From contig JACKAU010000016.1 of assembly GCA_020634855.1 (NCBI GenBank), positions 124,001 through 188,000 on the forward strand: a stretch of 64,000 nucleotides of DNA, written 5' to 3'. The position numbers were made by a program, and so were the translations under genes. This stretch comes from Anaerolineales bacterium. GTDB taxonomy: Bacteria; Chloroflexota; Anaerolineae; 4572-78; J111. Each line of letters opens with the position of its first letter. Positions within the stretch are counted from its first letter, which is position 1. Under the pieces are notes generated by a model that saw only the letters and a list, made by a program, of their open reading frames with translations, was not told the DNA's origin and searched no databases. Below are positions 45,288 through 55,030 of the stretch, piece after piece.

Positions 45288-46715
45288 ATGCTAAACCCAT
45301 CAAAAAATACGCTGACATTCTTATTCATGCTGCCGCTGCTGGCAGCGATATTGTTGACCACCGGCTGCAATTCGACCGCCTCAGAAGCCGCCGCTGCATC
45401 GCCCGAGGGCGACACCGTCGAAGTGGCCGTTGCTGCCGAGCGTAGCCTCCCCGTCGAAGCCGCGCCGGTTGAGCGCGGCGATATCTCGCTGCTGCTCAAC
45501 TATACCGGCAATCTGCAAGCCCAAAGGGACATCACCCTGATGCCCAAAGTCGGCGGGCAGCTTGAAAAAGTTCTGGTCAAAGTCGGCGATCCGGTCAAAA
45601 AGGGCGACCCCATCGCTATCATCGAAGACGACACCTACATGGCCCAGCTCAAACAAGCCCAGGCCGCGCTGACACAGGCTCGGCTCAATCTGGAAAAAAT
45701 GGAACTCGGCTCACGACCGGAAGAGATCGCCGCCGCCCGCAACGCCTTGAGTCTGGCTCGCGCTGCGCTGAGTGACGTCGAAACCATCGACGACAATGAG
45801 CGCACTTCGGCGGCGGCGGCGTTAGCCAACACGCAGGCGGCCGTCCGCCAGGCCCAAACCGAGTACGACAAAGTCGCCTGGGCCGGCGAGGTCGGCGCGA
45901 TGCCCCAAGCCTTGGCTTTGGAGCAAGCGACCAACGCTTATGAGCAAGCTCTGGCCGCTTACAATCTGCAAACCAACCCCGGCGACGCCACACTGGCCCC
46001 GCTGGAGGGCCAGGTCGTCCAGGCTGAATTGAATCTGACTTTGGCCGAAAACCCGTTCCGACCGGTTGACTTTGAAGTCGCGCGCGCCAGCATCGCCCAG
46101 GCCGAGGCCGCGGTCGAACTGGCCGCGCTGCAAGTCGATTACGCCACCCTCGAATCGCCCATCGACGGCGTGGTAGCCGAACTGTACGCCGAAGAAGGGG
46201 ATATGGTCGGGTCGTCGTCGGCGTTTGGGCTGGTGGTCTCGAACGAAACCGAGGTCGAGATTGATGTCGAAGAGAGCCGGCTGGGGCAGGTGTTCGCCGG
46301 GCAGCACGTGTCGCTGCACGTCTCGGCCTACCCCGGCGTCGATTTCCCGGCGGTCGTGACCACCGTCGCGCCCATCGCCGATGCCAACACCCACACCTTT
46401 GCGGTAACCATCACCCCGCTGGATGAAAAGGGGCTGCTGCGCAGCGGCATGTTTGCCGATACCACCCTGCTGGCCGAAGAAAAAGAGAACACCCTGCTGG
46501 CTCCGCTCACGGCCGTGACGACTGTCAACGACCAGCCCACGATCTTTGTGATTACTGATGACGGGCAGGTCGAACAGCGGTCGGTGACGACGGGCCTGAC
46601 CACCAAAACCCAGATCGAACTCACCTCCGGCGTCAAAGCCGGCGAAACCGTAGTCACCAACGGCCAGGTCAACCTGGAAGACGGATCAAGAGTAGAAGTT
46701 GTACCGGAAATCTAA
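45288..46715 (+). CDS. RND/ABC-type periplasmic adaptor lipoprotein (HlyD/MFP family)
   Basis: 475 residues. A lipobox (LLAAILLTTGC, Cys27) gives a lipoprotein anchor. The lipoyl half-motifs are seen at LLNYTGNLQAQRDITLMPKV and the middle YATLESPIDGVVAELYAEEG. Between them a long helical hairpin (about 110-270) carries many Ala and Gln. The C-terminal beta barrel and membrane-proximal part have VAPIADANTHTFAVTITPLD and VVTNGQVNLEDGSRVEV. It links the pump to the cell surface. It precedes the pump gene with a short hairpin between. Confidence 0.9.
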   Translation: MLNPSKNTLTFLFMLPLLAAILLTTGCNSTASEAAAASPEGDTVEVAVAAERSLPVEAAPVERGDISLLLNYTGNLQAQRDITLMPKVGGQLEKVLVKVGDPVKKGDPIAIIEDDTYMAQLKQAQAALTQARLNLEKMELGSRPEEIAAARNALSLARAALSDVETIDDNERTSAAAALANTQAAVRQAQTEYDKVAWAGEVGAMPQALALEQATNAYEQALAAYNLQTNPGDATLAPLEGQVVQAELNLTLAENPFRPVDFEVARASIAQAEAAVELAALQVDYATLESPIDGVVAELYAEEGDMVGSSSAFGLVVSNETEVEIDVEESRLGQVFAGQHVSLHVSAYPGVDFPAVVTTVAPIADANTHTFAVTITPLDEKGLLRSGMFADTTLLAEEKENTLLAPLTAVTTVNDQPTIFVITDDGQVEQRSVTTGLTTKTQIELTSGVKAGETVVTNGQVNLEDGSRVEVVPEI

Positions 46716-46718
46716 AGG

Positions 46719-46792
46719 AATTATGAAGGATGAATTATGAAGTATGAAGTAATTTCATCCCTCATAATTCCTAATTCCTAATTCACAAGAGG
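46719..46792. repeat. Hairpin of GAATTATGAAG words
   Basis: AATTATGAAGGATGAATTAT pairs roughly with ATAATTCCTAATTCCTAATT across 46722-46784. It sits between adaptor and pump genes, which could lower pump expression relative to the adaptor. Confidence 0.6.
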
Positions 46793-46797
46793 TTATT

Positions 46798-49700
46798 ATG
46801 GGACTGACAAAATTATCAATCAACCGCCCCCTGACGGTCATCATGGCGATTTTGGGTTTGGTGCTGATGGGTTACATCGGCTACACCTATCTCAACGTCG
46901 ACCGGATGCCCAAGGTCGATATTCCCTACGTGACCGTGGCGGTCGTTTACCCCGGCGCGTCGCCCGATGACGTGGCCAGCGAAGTATTGGAAGAAATCGA
47001 GGATGCTGTGGCCGGCGTCTCCGGCATTGAAGAGATGACCTCTAAAGCCGGCGAGAGCTTTGGCACAGTGACCATCGAATTTGCCGAGGGCGTTGACGGC
47101 AACCAGGCCGCGATCGACGTCTCGCGTGAAATCGAGGCCATCAAAGGCAACCTGCCCGCCGACGCCGAAGACCCGACCATCATCAAGGCCGACATCAACG
47201 CCACCCCGATTATGCAAATCATCTTGAGCGGCCCGCAAGGCCAGGATGCCCTTTACACCCTGGCCGACGAGCAGCTCAAACCGCGCCTACAGGCTGTATC
47301 CGGTGTGGCGTCGGTTTCGGTGGCCGGCGGGCGCGACCGCGAAATCCAGATCAACCCCGACCCGATCAAGATGGCGGCCTACAATTTGCCGCTCTCGACC
47401 CTGGAACAACTGCTCGTGGCCGAAAACGCCACCGTGCCGGCGGGGAATCTGGAGCAAGGTAACAGCCGCACCGCCCTCCGTACCGTGGGCGAGTTCAGCA
47501 GCCTCGACGATATTCAGAATATTGTGGTGGCCGGTCGCCCCAGCCAAATGGCGATGATGCTGCCGGCCGGCATGCTGCCCCAAACGCCCGACGGCATGGA
47601 TACCGGCGGCCTGGTTCACCTGCGCGATATGGCCACGGTCACCGACGGCTATGCCGACACCTCGCAGTTAGTCCGGTTCAACGGCCAGGAAGCCGTGTTG
47701 GTGACCGTGGTCAAAACCAGCGACGGCAACGCCATCGCCGTGGCCGATGACGTCAAAGAGGCGTTGGCGGACTTCGAAGCCCAGGAACTGCCGGCCAATG
47801 CCACCCTGGACATCGTCATCGACGATACCGATTTCACCCGCGAGTCGGTCGCCGCCGTGCAAGAGGATTTGCTGCTGGCGGTGGTCATTACCGGCGTCAT
47901 CATGCTGCTCTTTTTGCACACCATCAACAGCAGCCTGATCGTCATGCTGTCGGTGCCGACCTCGCTGATTATCACCTTTCTGGCGATGTGGTGGTTCGGC
48001 TTCAGCCTCAACATGATGACGCTCATCGCCCTGACGCTGGTGATCGCCATTGTAGTTGATGACTCGATTGTGGTGCTGGAAAACGTAGAGCGCCACCTGC
48101 ATATGGGCAAGTCGCCCATCCAGGCCGCCATCGACGGACGTAGCGAGATTGGCACCGCCGCCATCACCATCACGCTGGTGATTGTGGTGGTTTACCTGCC
48201 GGTCGCCTTTATGAGCGGCATCGTCGGCCAGTTTTTCCGCGAGTACGGTATCACCGTGGCCGTGGCGACGCTGCTGTCGCTGCTGGTGTCGTTCACCCTC
48301 ACCCCGATGCTGGCCGCCTACTGGCTGAAAAGCAAAACGGGCCAGACTCAACCGCGTACCAAGCTGGGCCGTATGGTTCACCGCCTGACGCTGCCGATTC
48401 TATGGCCCTGGCAGAAATTTATCGGGTGGTGGGAAGCGCTGTTTACGGGGCTGGCCAATGCCTACGCGGCCACGCTACGCCTGGCGCTGAAAAATATCTT
48501 CACCCAACTGTTGGTCGTGATTGTCTCGGCCGCGGCGCTCTTCGGCGGTCTCTATCTGATTACCGGCGGCTTCATTGCCGGCGAAATGCTGCCGCAGGAG
48601 GATGATGGTCAAATTAATGTCATTCTGGAAATGCCCGTTGGCACCAACCTTGACGCCACGGATCGCGCCGCTCGGCGAGCCGAGCACATTATCGTGGCCG
48701 AGGTACCGGAACTGGCCAAGGTGGTCACCCAGGTGGGGGTTGGCGGGGGTAGCCTGCTGAGCAATGGTAACGAGAAGCCCGATAGCGCTGTTTTCACGCT
48801 GAAGCTCGTCGACAAAAACGCTCGCGAACGCAGCACGGCCGAGGTCGTCGAGGCGCTGCGTCCGGCCCTCCAGCAAGTGCCGTCGGCCAGCTTTTCCGTA
48901 GGTTTGAACTCGGCGGTGGGGTCATCGGCGACGCAGTTGCGCTTGCTGGGTCCCGATAACGATACCCTGGTCGACCTGGCTGCCGAGGCCGAAGCGGTGA
49001 TTCGGACCGTACCGGGCGTGGTCGATCTGCGCAACAACGGCGCGGATCGCTCGCCGGAAACGCAGTTGGTCATTGACCGGCAACGAACGACCGACCTGGG
49101 TATGTACGCCGGGCAGGTGGGCGCCGATTTGCGCACGGCCGTTAACGGCAAAGACATGGGTACCTTCAAACCCGCCGACGGCAGCAAGGAAATTGATCTC
49201 GTGCTGCGTCTGGACGAAGCGACCCGCACCGATCTGGACAAGCTGATGCAACTGCCGTTGGGCTACTATCAGGGCCAGCAGATTTCGCTCGGCCAGGTGG
49301 CGCAGACGGCCAGTTCCCTGGCGCCCGGCAATATCGAGCGTCTGAACCGGCAGCCCTCCATGCTGATTGAATATGGCGTCAGCGGGCGCGGCGCCGCCGA
49401 CGTAGCCAACGAGGTCGAAGCCGCCCTGCATGCGCAGATCGACTTTCCGACCGGGTATGAGGTGCAGTTTGTCGGCGCGACGGATGCGCAGCGCGATGCC
49501 TTCCGTCAGTTGGGTTTTGCCCTGCTGCTGTCGATCTTGCTGATCTACATGCTGCTGGTGGCCCTGTACGAAAGCTTCTTGCAGCCGCTGGCGATTCTCT
49601 TCTCGCTGCCGGTGGCGGCGGTGGGCGCGTTGGGCGGGCTGTATCTGACCGGCAACTCGCTGAACATTATGTCGCTGCTGGGGCTGGTTATGCTGGTCGG

Positions 49701-50064
49701 GATTGTCGCCAAAAACGCCATCCTGCTGGTCGATTACACCAACACCTTACGCTACGAACACGGCTACACCGATGTCAAAGCGGCGCTGGTCGAGGCCGGC
49801 CGGGTGCGGCTGCGGCCCATCCTGATGACGGTCTTCGCCATCGTCTTCGCCCTGCTGCCGCTCCTGTTTGGGGCCAGCGCCGGCTCCGAAATTCGAGCGC
49901 CCATCGCGGCGGTGCTCATCGGCGGCAACATCTCCTCCACCTTGCTGACGCTGCTGCTGGTGCCGGTGATGTACTACTTTTTTGACTGGATCACCACCGC
50001 CTTCAACGGGCTGCGCCGCCGGTTTTCGCCCCCGGTCGAAGCCGCCCCGCAGCCGAATGCGTAG
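46798..50064 (+). CDS. RND efflux transporter (HAE1/AcrB type)
   Basis: 1088 residues in two repeated halves. Membrane segment 1 is near 12-32, with six around 350-520 and the rest after about 910. The proton-relay pair Asp421-Asp422 in VIAIVVDDSIVVLENVERHL and Lys972 in GIVAKNAILLVDYTNTLRY are present. The large extracytoplasmic loops have PYVTVAVVYPGASPDDVASE and a drug-binding region. It exports lipids, drugs or metabolites by proton antiport. No TolC-type gene is nearby, as expected in a single-membrane Chloroflexota cell. Confidence 0.93.
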   Translation: MGLTKLSINRPLTVIMAILGLVLMGYIGYTYLNVDRMPKVDIPYVTVAVVYPGASPDDVASEVLEEIEDAVAGVSGIEEMTSKAGESFGTVTIEFAEGVDGNQAAIDVSREIEAIKGNLPADAEDPTIIKADINATPIMQIILSGPQGQDALYTLADEQLKPRLQAVSGVASVSVAGGRDREIQINPDPIKMAAYNLPLSTLEQLLVAENATVPAGNLEQGNSRTALRTVGEFSSLDDIQNIVVAGRPSQMAMMLPAGMLPQTPDGMDTGGLVHLRDMATVTDGYADTSQLVRFNGQEAVLVTVVKTSDGNAIAVADDVKEALADFEAQELPANATLDIVIDDTDFTRESVAAVQEDLLLAVVITGVIMLLFLHTINSSLIVMLSVPTSLIITFLAMWWFGFSLNMMTLIALTLVIAIVVDDSIVVLENVERHLHMGKSPIQAAIDGRSEIGTAAITITLVIVVVYLPVAFMSGIVGQFFREYGITVAVATLLSLLVSFTLTPMLAAYWLKSKTGQTQPRTKLGRMVHRLTLPILWPWQKFIGWWEALFTGLANAYAATLRLALKNIFTQLLVVIVSAAALFGGLYLITGGFIAGEMLPQEDDGQINVILEMPVGTNLDATDRAARRAEHIIVAEVPELAKVVTQVGVGGGSLLSNGNEKPDSAVFTLKLVDKNARERSTAEVVEALRPALQQVPSASFSVGLNSAVGSSATQLRLLGPDNDTLVDLAAEAEAVIRTVPGVVDLRNNGADRSPETQLVIDRQRTTDLGMYAGQVGADLRTAVNGKDMGTFKPADGSKEIDLVLRLDEATRTDLDKLMQLPLGYYQGQQISLGQVAQTASSLAPGNIERLNRQPSMLIEYGVSGRGAADVANEVEAALHAQIDFPTGYEVQFVGATDAQRDAFRQLGFALLLSILLIYMLLVALYESFLQPLAILFSLPVAAVGALGGLYLTGNSLNIMSLLGLVMLVGIVAKNAILLVDYTNTLRYEHGYTDVKAALVEAGRVRLRPILMTVFAIVFALLPLLFGASAGSEIRAPIAAVLIGGNISSTLLTLLLVPVMYYFFDWITTAFNGLRRRFSPPVEAAPQPNA

Positions 50065-50295
50065 GTATATCAAGTGAGACCGTCTGGGTTATGATGAAGG
50101 ACAACTTGCCGTCCCCCGAGCGCGGGCCTGAAGACCCGCGCTAAGAGAGCGAAGCCATTCGGCTAAGCAGTTGGCCGGATGAGGGCGCTTTAGCGTCCTT
50201 AGCTCTCTCAGCGCGACGGCTTTAGCCTCGCGCATTGGCCGGGACAAACTTCCTGATAACCTAAGTGGCTCTACACCAAGGAACAAGGTAAAACC
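50065..50295. other. Intergenic hairpin block before the SH3/propeller lipoprotein
   Basis: Contains GCGCGGGCCTGAAGACCCGCGC (about 50120-50141) and CGCGACGGCTTTAGCCTCGCGC (about 50212-50233), plus repeated GCTCTCTCAGCGC words. Strong hairpins here may end or weaken the pump transcript. No gene seen. Confidence 0.6.
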
Positions 50296-52533
50296 ATGAA
50301 AAAACAAACACTCACCCTCCTGATACTCACTTTAACACTCATCCTGGCCGGGTGCGCCGGCCACGCGGCGGAAGAAGACACGCTGCACCCGCTCGACGCG
50401 GCTGCCTGGCCGACGCCGGTCCCGGCCCAGCCCACGCCGCAGCCGACCCCCTTCCCTAAAATCGATCTGGACGACGTGCGGGTCAGCTATACCCAAGCGG
50501 ACGACAGCAACAATGCCGTTGGCGCGGCGGTTGAAGCTGTGACCGCTGAACCGGCTGGCGAAACCGAAGCCGCCGCAGCTGTCGACTCACAGCCGGCCGC
50601 CGATACTCCGGCGACCGACTCGGTCGCCGCCCCGGAACCGTCGTCGCTGGCCGGCTTGCAGCCTGTCACCGAGGGCCAGGTGAATATCTCCGCTGTCAAC
50701 GTGCGGCAGGGACCCAGCCCCGAGGCCGCTAAACAGGCCGTTTTAACTTCCGGCCAGCCGGTCGATGTTCTGGGCGTCAATCCCACCCGCGATTGGGCCT
50801 TGATCCAAACGCCCACGCTGTCCGGCTGGGTCTCGCTCGATTATATCGATCTGGCGGATGCGCTGGACGATGCGCCGGTCATATCGCCGGAGACCACGAC
50901 GGTGAATGTCGCCGCGCCGGTGACAACCACCGCCGAAACCCAAGCACCGGAACCGGCGACGAGCAGCAGTACAGCCGGTGATGTCCAACCCGCAACACAG
51001 GACAACCCGGAGCAAACCGTAGCCCACCAGGGGCCGATAGCTACGGCCCATATCGCCGTCAACAAAACCGAGGTGCGGCCCGGCCCCGGCACCGAATTTG
51101 CCCCCATCGACGAGCTATCCGACCCGATGGAACGGCTGACCATTGTTGGGGTCGATCCGACCCGCCAATGGGCGCTGGTCGAGCCTGAGTTTGAAACTTC
51201 ACGGCTGGGCTGGGTAGCCTTAAGCGATGTCGAGGTCAGCGAGGGCGATCTCGCCGCCGCGCCGGAGGTGTACACCGGCTGGACCAACAGTAACGCGCTG
51301 GCCCTGCGCACCGGCCCCGGCATCTACACCGATGAAGTCGGTCGCCTGGCGATCAACAACCTGGTGCGGGTGGTCGGCCTGAATGACGGGCGCAGTTGGG
51401 CGCGGGTGCAGCCCATCCTGGGCAGCGGCGACGGCTGGACCCAAATCCAGTACCTGACCCTTAGCGACAAAGTGGCGAGCATCCCCTTGGCTCCTGTGCC
51501 GCCGCCCGCCCCGGAGCCGGAGCCAATCGACCCGGCTCTGGCCGACGCCTCGGCCAAAGCCGGTAAGTTGGCCCTACAATTGAGCAGCGGCGGCGATATC
51601 GTCACCCTCAACGCCGACGGCACGGGGCTGGCCGCCGTCACCAGCGGTATCGATCCCCAGCTTTCGCCCGATGGCTCGCAGTTGGTCTTTACCCGCTGGG
51701 AAGGCGGCGAGGCCGGCAGCGGCACGCTGTGGGTCAGAGATTTGAGCAGCGGCAGCGAAACGGCGGTGCTGGGCTTCATTAAGCAGCCCAAAGGGCCGGA
51801 CTGGTCGCCGGATGGCTCACAGATTGTTATCAATTATCAAAATGGTGGGCGGCTGGATGAGCAGCAAGTGGACATTAATTTGACCGAACGCAAGGCCAAT
51901 GTACCCTGGAACGCCGGTAATGTGCGGCAGGGCCGCAAGGACGGCGACCCGTATCTGTATTACACCATCCCGGCCGACCCGCACTGGGGTCTGCGCGTGG
52001 TCGATGTGGCCGACAGTAGCTATGAGGATATGGACGGTGGCACTTACGCCTTCCGGCCCGCTTGGGACCCCTCCCAGCCGTGGCGCATCGTCTCCGATGG
52101 CGGGCGCGGGCTGCTGGCCGGCGATGTCAATCGGGCCGACTACCACCAGACGCTAACCGACCAGATCGGCGACGGCTCACCGGTCTTTTCGCCGGATGGA
52201 CAATATATGGCCTTCAGTTCGGGCCGGGGCGGCGACGGGTACGACATCTACCGCATCAACGCCGACGGCAGCGGCCGAATACGCTTAACTGAAACGCCTT
52301 TATGGGAGGCCGTCACGCCGGAAGGACAGGGCAAACAGTGGAGCAACGTCTCCCCGGCCTGGTCGCCTGACGGCACGCAGATCGCCTTTCTCACCAATCG
52401 CACCGGTCGGTGGGAGGTGTGGGTTATGAACGCCGACGGCAGCAACCCGCGCCCCATGTTCTCCGACGACGTCAACGATCAATTGGCTATCACCTACAAC
52501 TTCGTCGATGAGCGGATGATTAGCTGGCGCTAA
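50296..52533 (+). CDS. Lipoprotein with three SH3-like domains and a TolB-type beta propeller
   Basis: 745 residues. Lipobox LILAGC (Cys20), then a Pro-rich linker (ARPTP/QPTPF). Three bacterial SH3 units start at about 130 (ISAVNVRQGPSPEAAKQAVL), 250 (IAVNKTEVRPGPGTEFAPID) and 330 (NALALRTGPGIYTDEVGRLA). From about 425 a PD40/TolB propeller has repeats such as LSPDGSQLVFTRWE, WSPDGSQIVINYQN, FSPDGQYMAFSSGRG and WSPDGTQIAFLTNRT. It is likely anchored to the membrane and binds cell-wall glycan and protein partners. It follows the RND pump; any functional link is inference. Confidence 0.88.
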   Translation: MKKQTLTLLILTLTLILAGCAGHAAEEDTLHPLDAAAWPTPVPAQPTPQPTPFPKIDLDDVRVSYTQADDSNNAVGAAVEAVTAEPAGETEAAAAVDSQPAADTPATDSVAAPEPSSLAGLQPVTEGQVNISAVNVRQGPSPEAAKQAVLTSGQPVDVLGVNPTRDWALIQTPTLSGWVSLDYIDLADALDDAPVISPETTTVNVAAPVTTTAETQAPEPATSSSTAGDVQPATQDNPEQTVAHQGPIATAHIAVNKTEVRPGPGTEFAPIDELSDPMERLTIVGVDPTRQWALVEPEFETSRLGWVALSDVEVSEGDLAAAPEVYTGWTNSNALALRTGPGIYTDEVGRLAINNLVRVVGLNDGRSWARVQPILGSGDGWTQIQYLTLSDKVASIPLAPVPPPAPEPEPIDPALADASAKAGKLALQLSSGGDIVTLNADGTGLAAVTSGIDPQLSPDGSQLVFTRWEGGEAGSGTLWVRDLSSGSETAVLGFIKQPKGPDWSPDGSQIVINYQNGGRLDEQQVDINLTERKANVPWNAGNVRQGRKDGDPYLYYTIPADPHWGLRVVDVADSSYEDMDGGTYAFRPAWDPSQPWRIVSDGGRGLLAGDVNRADYHQTLTDQIGDGSPVFSPDGQYMAFSSGRGGDGYDIYRINADGSGRIRLTETPLWEAVTPEGQGKQWSNVSPAWSPDGTQIAFLTNRTGRWEVWVMNADGSNPRPMFSDDVNDQLAITYNFVDERMISWR

Positions 52534-52684
52534 TTAGGAGCATCAAAGCTTGCTTTGATCGGTTTTGACAAAGCTTGCTTTGTCGCTCCGGTAGACGTTC
52601 AGGCGTAGATTAGGAGCATCACAGCTTGCTTTGATCCACTGTGACAAAGCAAGCTGTGTCGCTCCGGTTGATGTTCAAGCTTAG
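52533..52684. repeat. Tandem duplication of a 76-bp double-hairpin repeat
   Basis: Unit 1 spans 52533-52608 and unit 2 52609-52684. Each begins ATTAGGAGCATCA and ends with GCTCCGG plus a short tail; inside are TCAAAGCTTGCTTTGA and GACAAAGCTTGCTTTGTC-type palindromes. A single unit lies at 12935-12992. Unit 1 overlaps the stop codon of the preceding gene. Confidence 0.85.
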
Positions 52685-52741
52685 GCTGGGTTGAATGGGG
52701 CAAAAGCCAACCAACCAACCATCCAACCAACCATCCACCCC
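52685..52741. repeat. CCAACCAACCATCC simple repeat
   Basis: About 35 bases of CCAACCAACCATCC words, complementary in type to the GGTTGGTTGG run at 59343-59361. No gene. Confidence 0.6.
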
Positions 52742-54298
52742 CTACTTTCGCTTAGCCGCGACCCTCACTATCCGGCAAGTTAACTCCTCAGAACGATAAT
52801 CATTAGGCAGCGTAGCTTGAACTTCGGGCGTGAGTAGCGTTTGGGCCTGCGGGTCGCTTTCGGGTAGCCACTGTTCTATAGCGAAGCTGCTGGCGATGGC
52901 CGTCTTGAAACGCGCCTCGCGCCATTTGTTGAGCGGTTGGCTCGTGTCGGCGATAAAAGCGGGGTACAGATGCCCCCACGGCGGATCGACCGGCTCACCG
53001 GCCCCGCGCAGACCGGCGTAAGGGCGAATATCGGCCAGCAGTAGCCCACCGGGTTTGAGTACGCGCGCGGCTTCGGCCAGCAGGCCGGCCACATCCGGGG
53101 CGTGCTGTAAGTAGTCGTGGCAGATAACCGCATCGAACCGGCCGTCAGGCAGTTTGAGACGGGTCGGATCGGCCAGTTCAATTTTGACCTTGCCCCAATT
53201 GAGTTTGACCCCGGCCTGCTGGGCCAACGTCGCATAATAACTATCGGTCGTCTCTTGCCAGGCGCTCTTATACTTATTTCGCTTGAACCACGACATCACC
53301 CCCGGCAGCGGCAGGTAGCCCGGCGGTATATCGACATCAACGCCGAGGGTCTCGTACCCGGCTGCGGCCAGCAACACCGTCTGGCTAGCGAGCGGCCCGC
53401 AGGCCAGATCGAGCAGTTTAGCCGAGCCGGGCGTCAGGCCCGCCTGTTCCAGACAGGCCAGGTTGCGCTTGAAGGTCTCGACCTCCTCCGGCGCGTGGTT
53501 GACCGAGTCAGCTAAGTGGCTGTAATCCGGCGGGTTGGTCAGGACGGTCTCGACCACGGCGGCCAGATCAGGGTGGCCGAAATCGGCTAGGGTGGTTTTG
53601 ACCTGGTCGTTAGGGCAATCGGCAATGAGCTGAGTCAGGGTTGCCAGGCCGTTGGCTTCGGCTGCGGCCTCGGTCAGCAGCCGGTTATCGGCGGGCGACA
53701 GGCGGGCCGCGCCGTCGATCATATCGCGCAGGTAGGCCAGCCCCTGCGGCGGGTTGTAAGCCGAGGCGTACCAACCGGCGGCCAGCAGCCGCCAGGGGCG
53801 CATCCGTTGGCTCTTATCGTCCGCTGTGCTTTGGCAAAAAATATCGAGCCAGACGCCGGTTTTGGGATGGGTTGGTTGGGTCAGTAACGCCTTCATCAAG
53901 ACCGGCAGGCGGCGTTGAGCCGGAATGGGGCGAAAATCCTGAAAGAAGGTTTTCAGCCGCTCGTCTTCGGCTTCGACAATCCAGTTGGCCAGGTGAACGT
54001 GGGCGCTATAGTCATCGACTGCCTCGATCAGAATTTGACTCATGTGGGTGGACATGACCGGCTCTTGCATATTGAGCCACATCAGGTACGGCCAGCCCTG
54101 CTCCACATCAAACTCCGCCGTCAGCCAGACCATACACAGCAGCCGCCAGCGCATATCATCGCCGGTGCTCATATGGCCGCTGTTTTGGATCAGCTCGACC
54201 AACCACGGGCCGAGGTCCGGATCGCCGGGATTTTGCAGCAGTCGCTGAATATGCGCCTCGATATCGGCGGGGATAGGGTTGAGTGACGGTAAGGTCAT
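52742..54298 (-). CDS. Class I SAM-dependent methyltransferase with long N-terminal helical part
   Basis: 518 residues, AAGGACC upstream. The first about 270 residues are helical and TPR-like (IEAHIQRLLQNPGDPDLGPW), with no known match. The methyltransferase fold follows: AKLLDLACGPLASQTVLLAA as motif I, ETLGVDVDIPPGYLPLPGVM, FDAVICHDYLQHAPDVAGLL and LKPGGLLLADIRPYAGLR. It likely methylates a small molecule or protein. No operon partner. Confidence 0.82.
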   Translation of the reverse strand: MTLPSLNPIPADIEAHIQRLLQNPGDPDLGPWLVELIQNSGHMSTGDDMRWRLLCMVWLTAEFDVEQGWPYLMWLNMQEPVMSTHMSQILIEAVDDYSAHVHLANWIVEAEDERLKTFFQDFRPIPAQRRLPVLMKALLTQPTHPKTGVWLDIFCQSTADDKSQRMRPWRLLAAGWYASAYNPPQGLAYLRDMIDGAARLSPADNRLLTEAAAEANGLATLTQLIADCPNDQVKTTLADFGHPDLAAVVETVLTNPPDYSHLADSVNHAPEEVETFKRNLACLEQAGLTPGSAKLLDLACGPLASQTVLLAAAGYETLGVDVDIPPGYLPLPGVMSWFKRNKYKSAWQETTDSYYATLAQQAGVKLNWGKVKIELADPTRLKLPDGRFDAVICHDYLQHAPDVAGLLAEAARVLKPGGLLLADIRPYAGLRGAGEPVDPPWGHLYPAFIADTSQPLNKWREARFKTAIASSFAIEQWLPESDPQAQTLLTPEVQATLPNDYRSEELTCRIVRVAAKRK

Positions 54299-54700
54299 AG
54301 GGTTTGGTCCTTGGATTGGATGGTTTGGGCGAGGGCAGGAGTAAGGAGTAGGGAGTAAGGAGTAATAAAGATCCGTTCACCATTAACCTTGCGATTTCTA
54401 AAACGGTAATTAGTAATTGGTAAATGGTAATTACCAATATCCAATTACCAATTACCCACAAGGGCAAAGTTATTGGTGGACAACTCCTAATACTTCCTAC
54501 TTCCTACTTCCTATTCCCTATTCCCCGCAACTTTCCTATCATAAGAATTTTACGCAGGGAAATCAAATTTTGAAGCGGTGAGGAGAATATTTCGGTTTGA
54601 GGGCGAACTGTTGAAGTCCTCCTCCGATCAAGGTGTTGGCTGCGGGTGTTAATCGCCACAGCTATGTTCAGTAGACCACAATTTTACATGAAAGTGGGTA
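54299..54700. repeat. Simple-word hairpins (AGTAGGG, GGTAATT)
   Basis: AGTAAGGAGTAGGGAGTAAG near 54340 faces CTACTTCCTACTTCCTATTC near 54497. Nested within are AATTGGTAAATGGTAATT and ACCAATTACC words. No gene; the rest of the stretch is AT-rich with no clear signal. Confidence 0.55.
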
Positions 54701-54702
54701 AA

Positions 54703-54840
54703 TAGAACGCCGATCGTACCGATCACACGGATAAACACGGATTTTTTCAAGTTAAATCAAGCCTTATCTGTGAAAATCCGTTTGATCCGTGTCATCGGCG
54801 TTCTATCATTTCTCACCAGATCTTGAAATCGTGATCGATT
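54703..54840 (+). repeat. ~138-bp dyad repeat, copy 2
   Basis: Starts TAGAACGCCGATCGTACCGA and is nearly identical to 17872-18010. The ACACGGATAAACACGGAT arm and ATCCGTGTCATC arm face each other. Confidence 0.85.
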
Positions 54841-54844
54841 GATA

Positions 54845-55030
54845 TTATTTTGCGGCAAGAAATGAGGTCCGGCCAGCAGGGAGTCGTTATTTTGTTGCAA
54901 GAAATGAGGTCCGGCCGGCGGGGAATCGTTATTTTGTCTCAGGAAATGAGGTCCGGCCGGCGGGGAGTCGTTATTTTGTCTCAAGAAATGAGATCCGGCC
55001 AGCCGGGAATCGTATTTTTGTCGCAAAAAC
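54845..55030. repeat. 42-bp tandem repeat, about 4.3 copies
   Basis: Units at 54859, 54901, 54943 and 54985, each starting GAAATGAGGTCCGGCC and ending TTATTTTGTCTCAA or similar. The unit is 14 codons, so both strands stay open. The minus strand reads LRQNNDSPPAGPHF repeated, joined to a hydrophobic start (MHLLFLFLVLLVARNMFLRQ). It is more likely a minisatellite than a gene. Confidence 0.85.

Noticed and set aside
46798..50064. Outer membrane implied by the RND pump
   Set aside because: No TolC or other outer-membrane gene seen, and single-membrane phyla also have RND proteins.
54859..55026. CRISPR-like array of 42-base units
   Set aside because: Units follow each other directly with no unique spacers and no cas genes are near.
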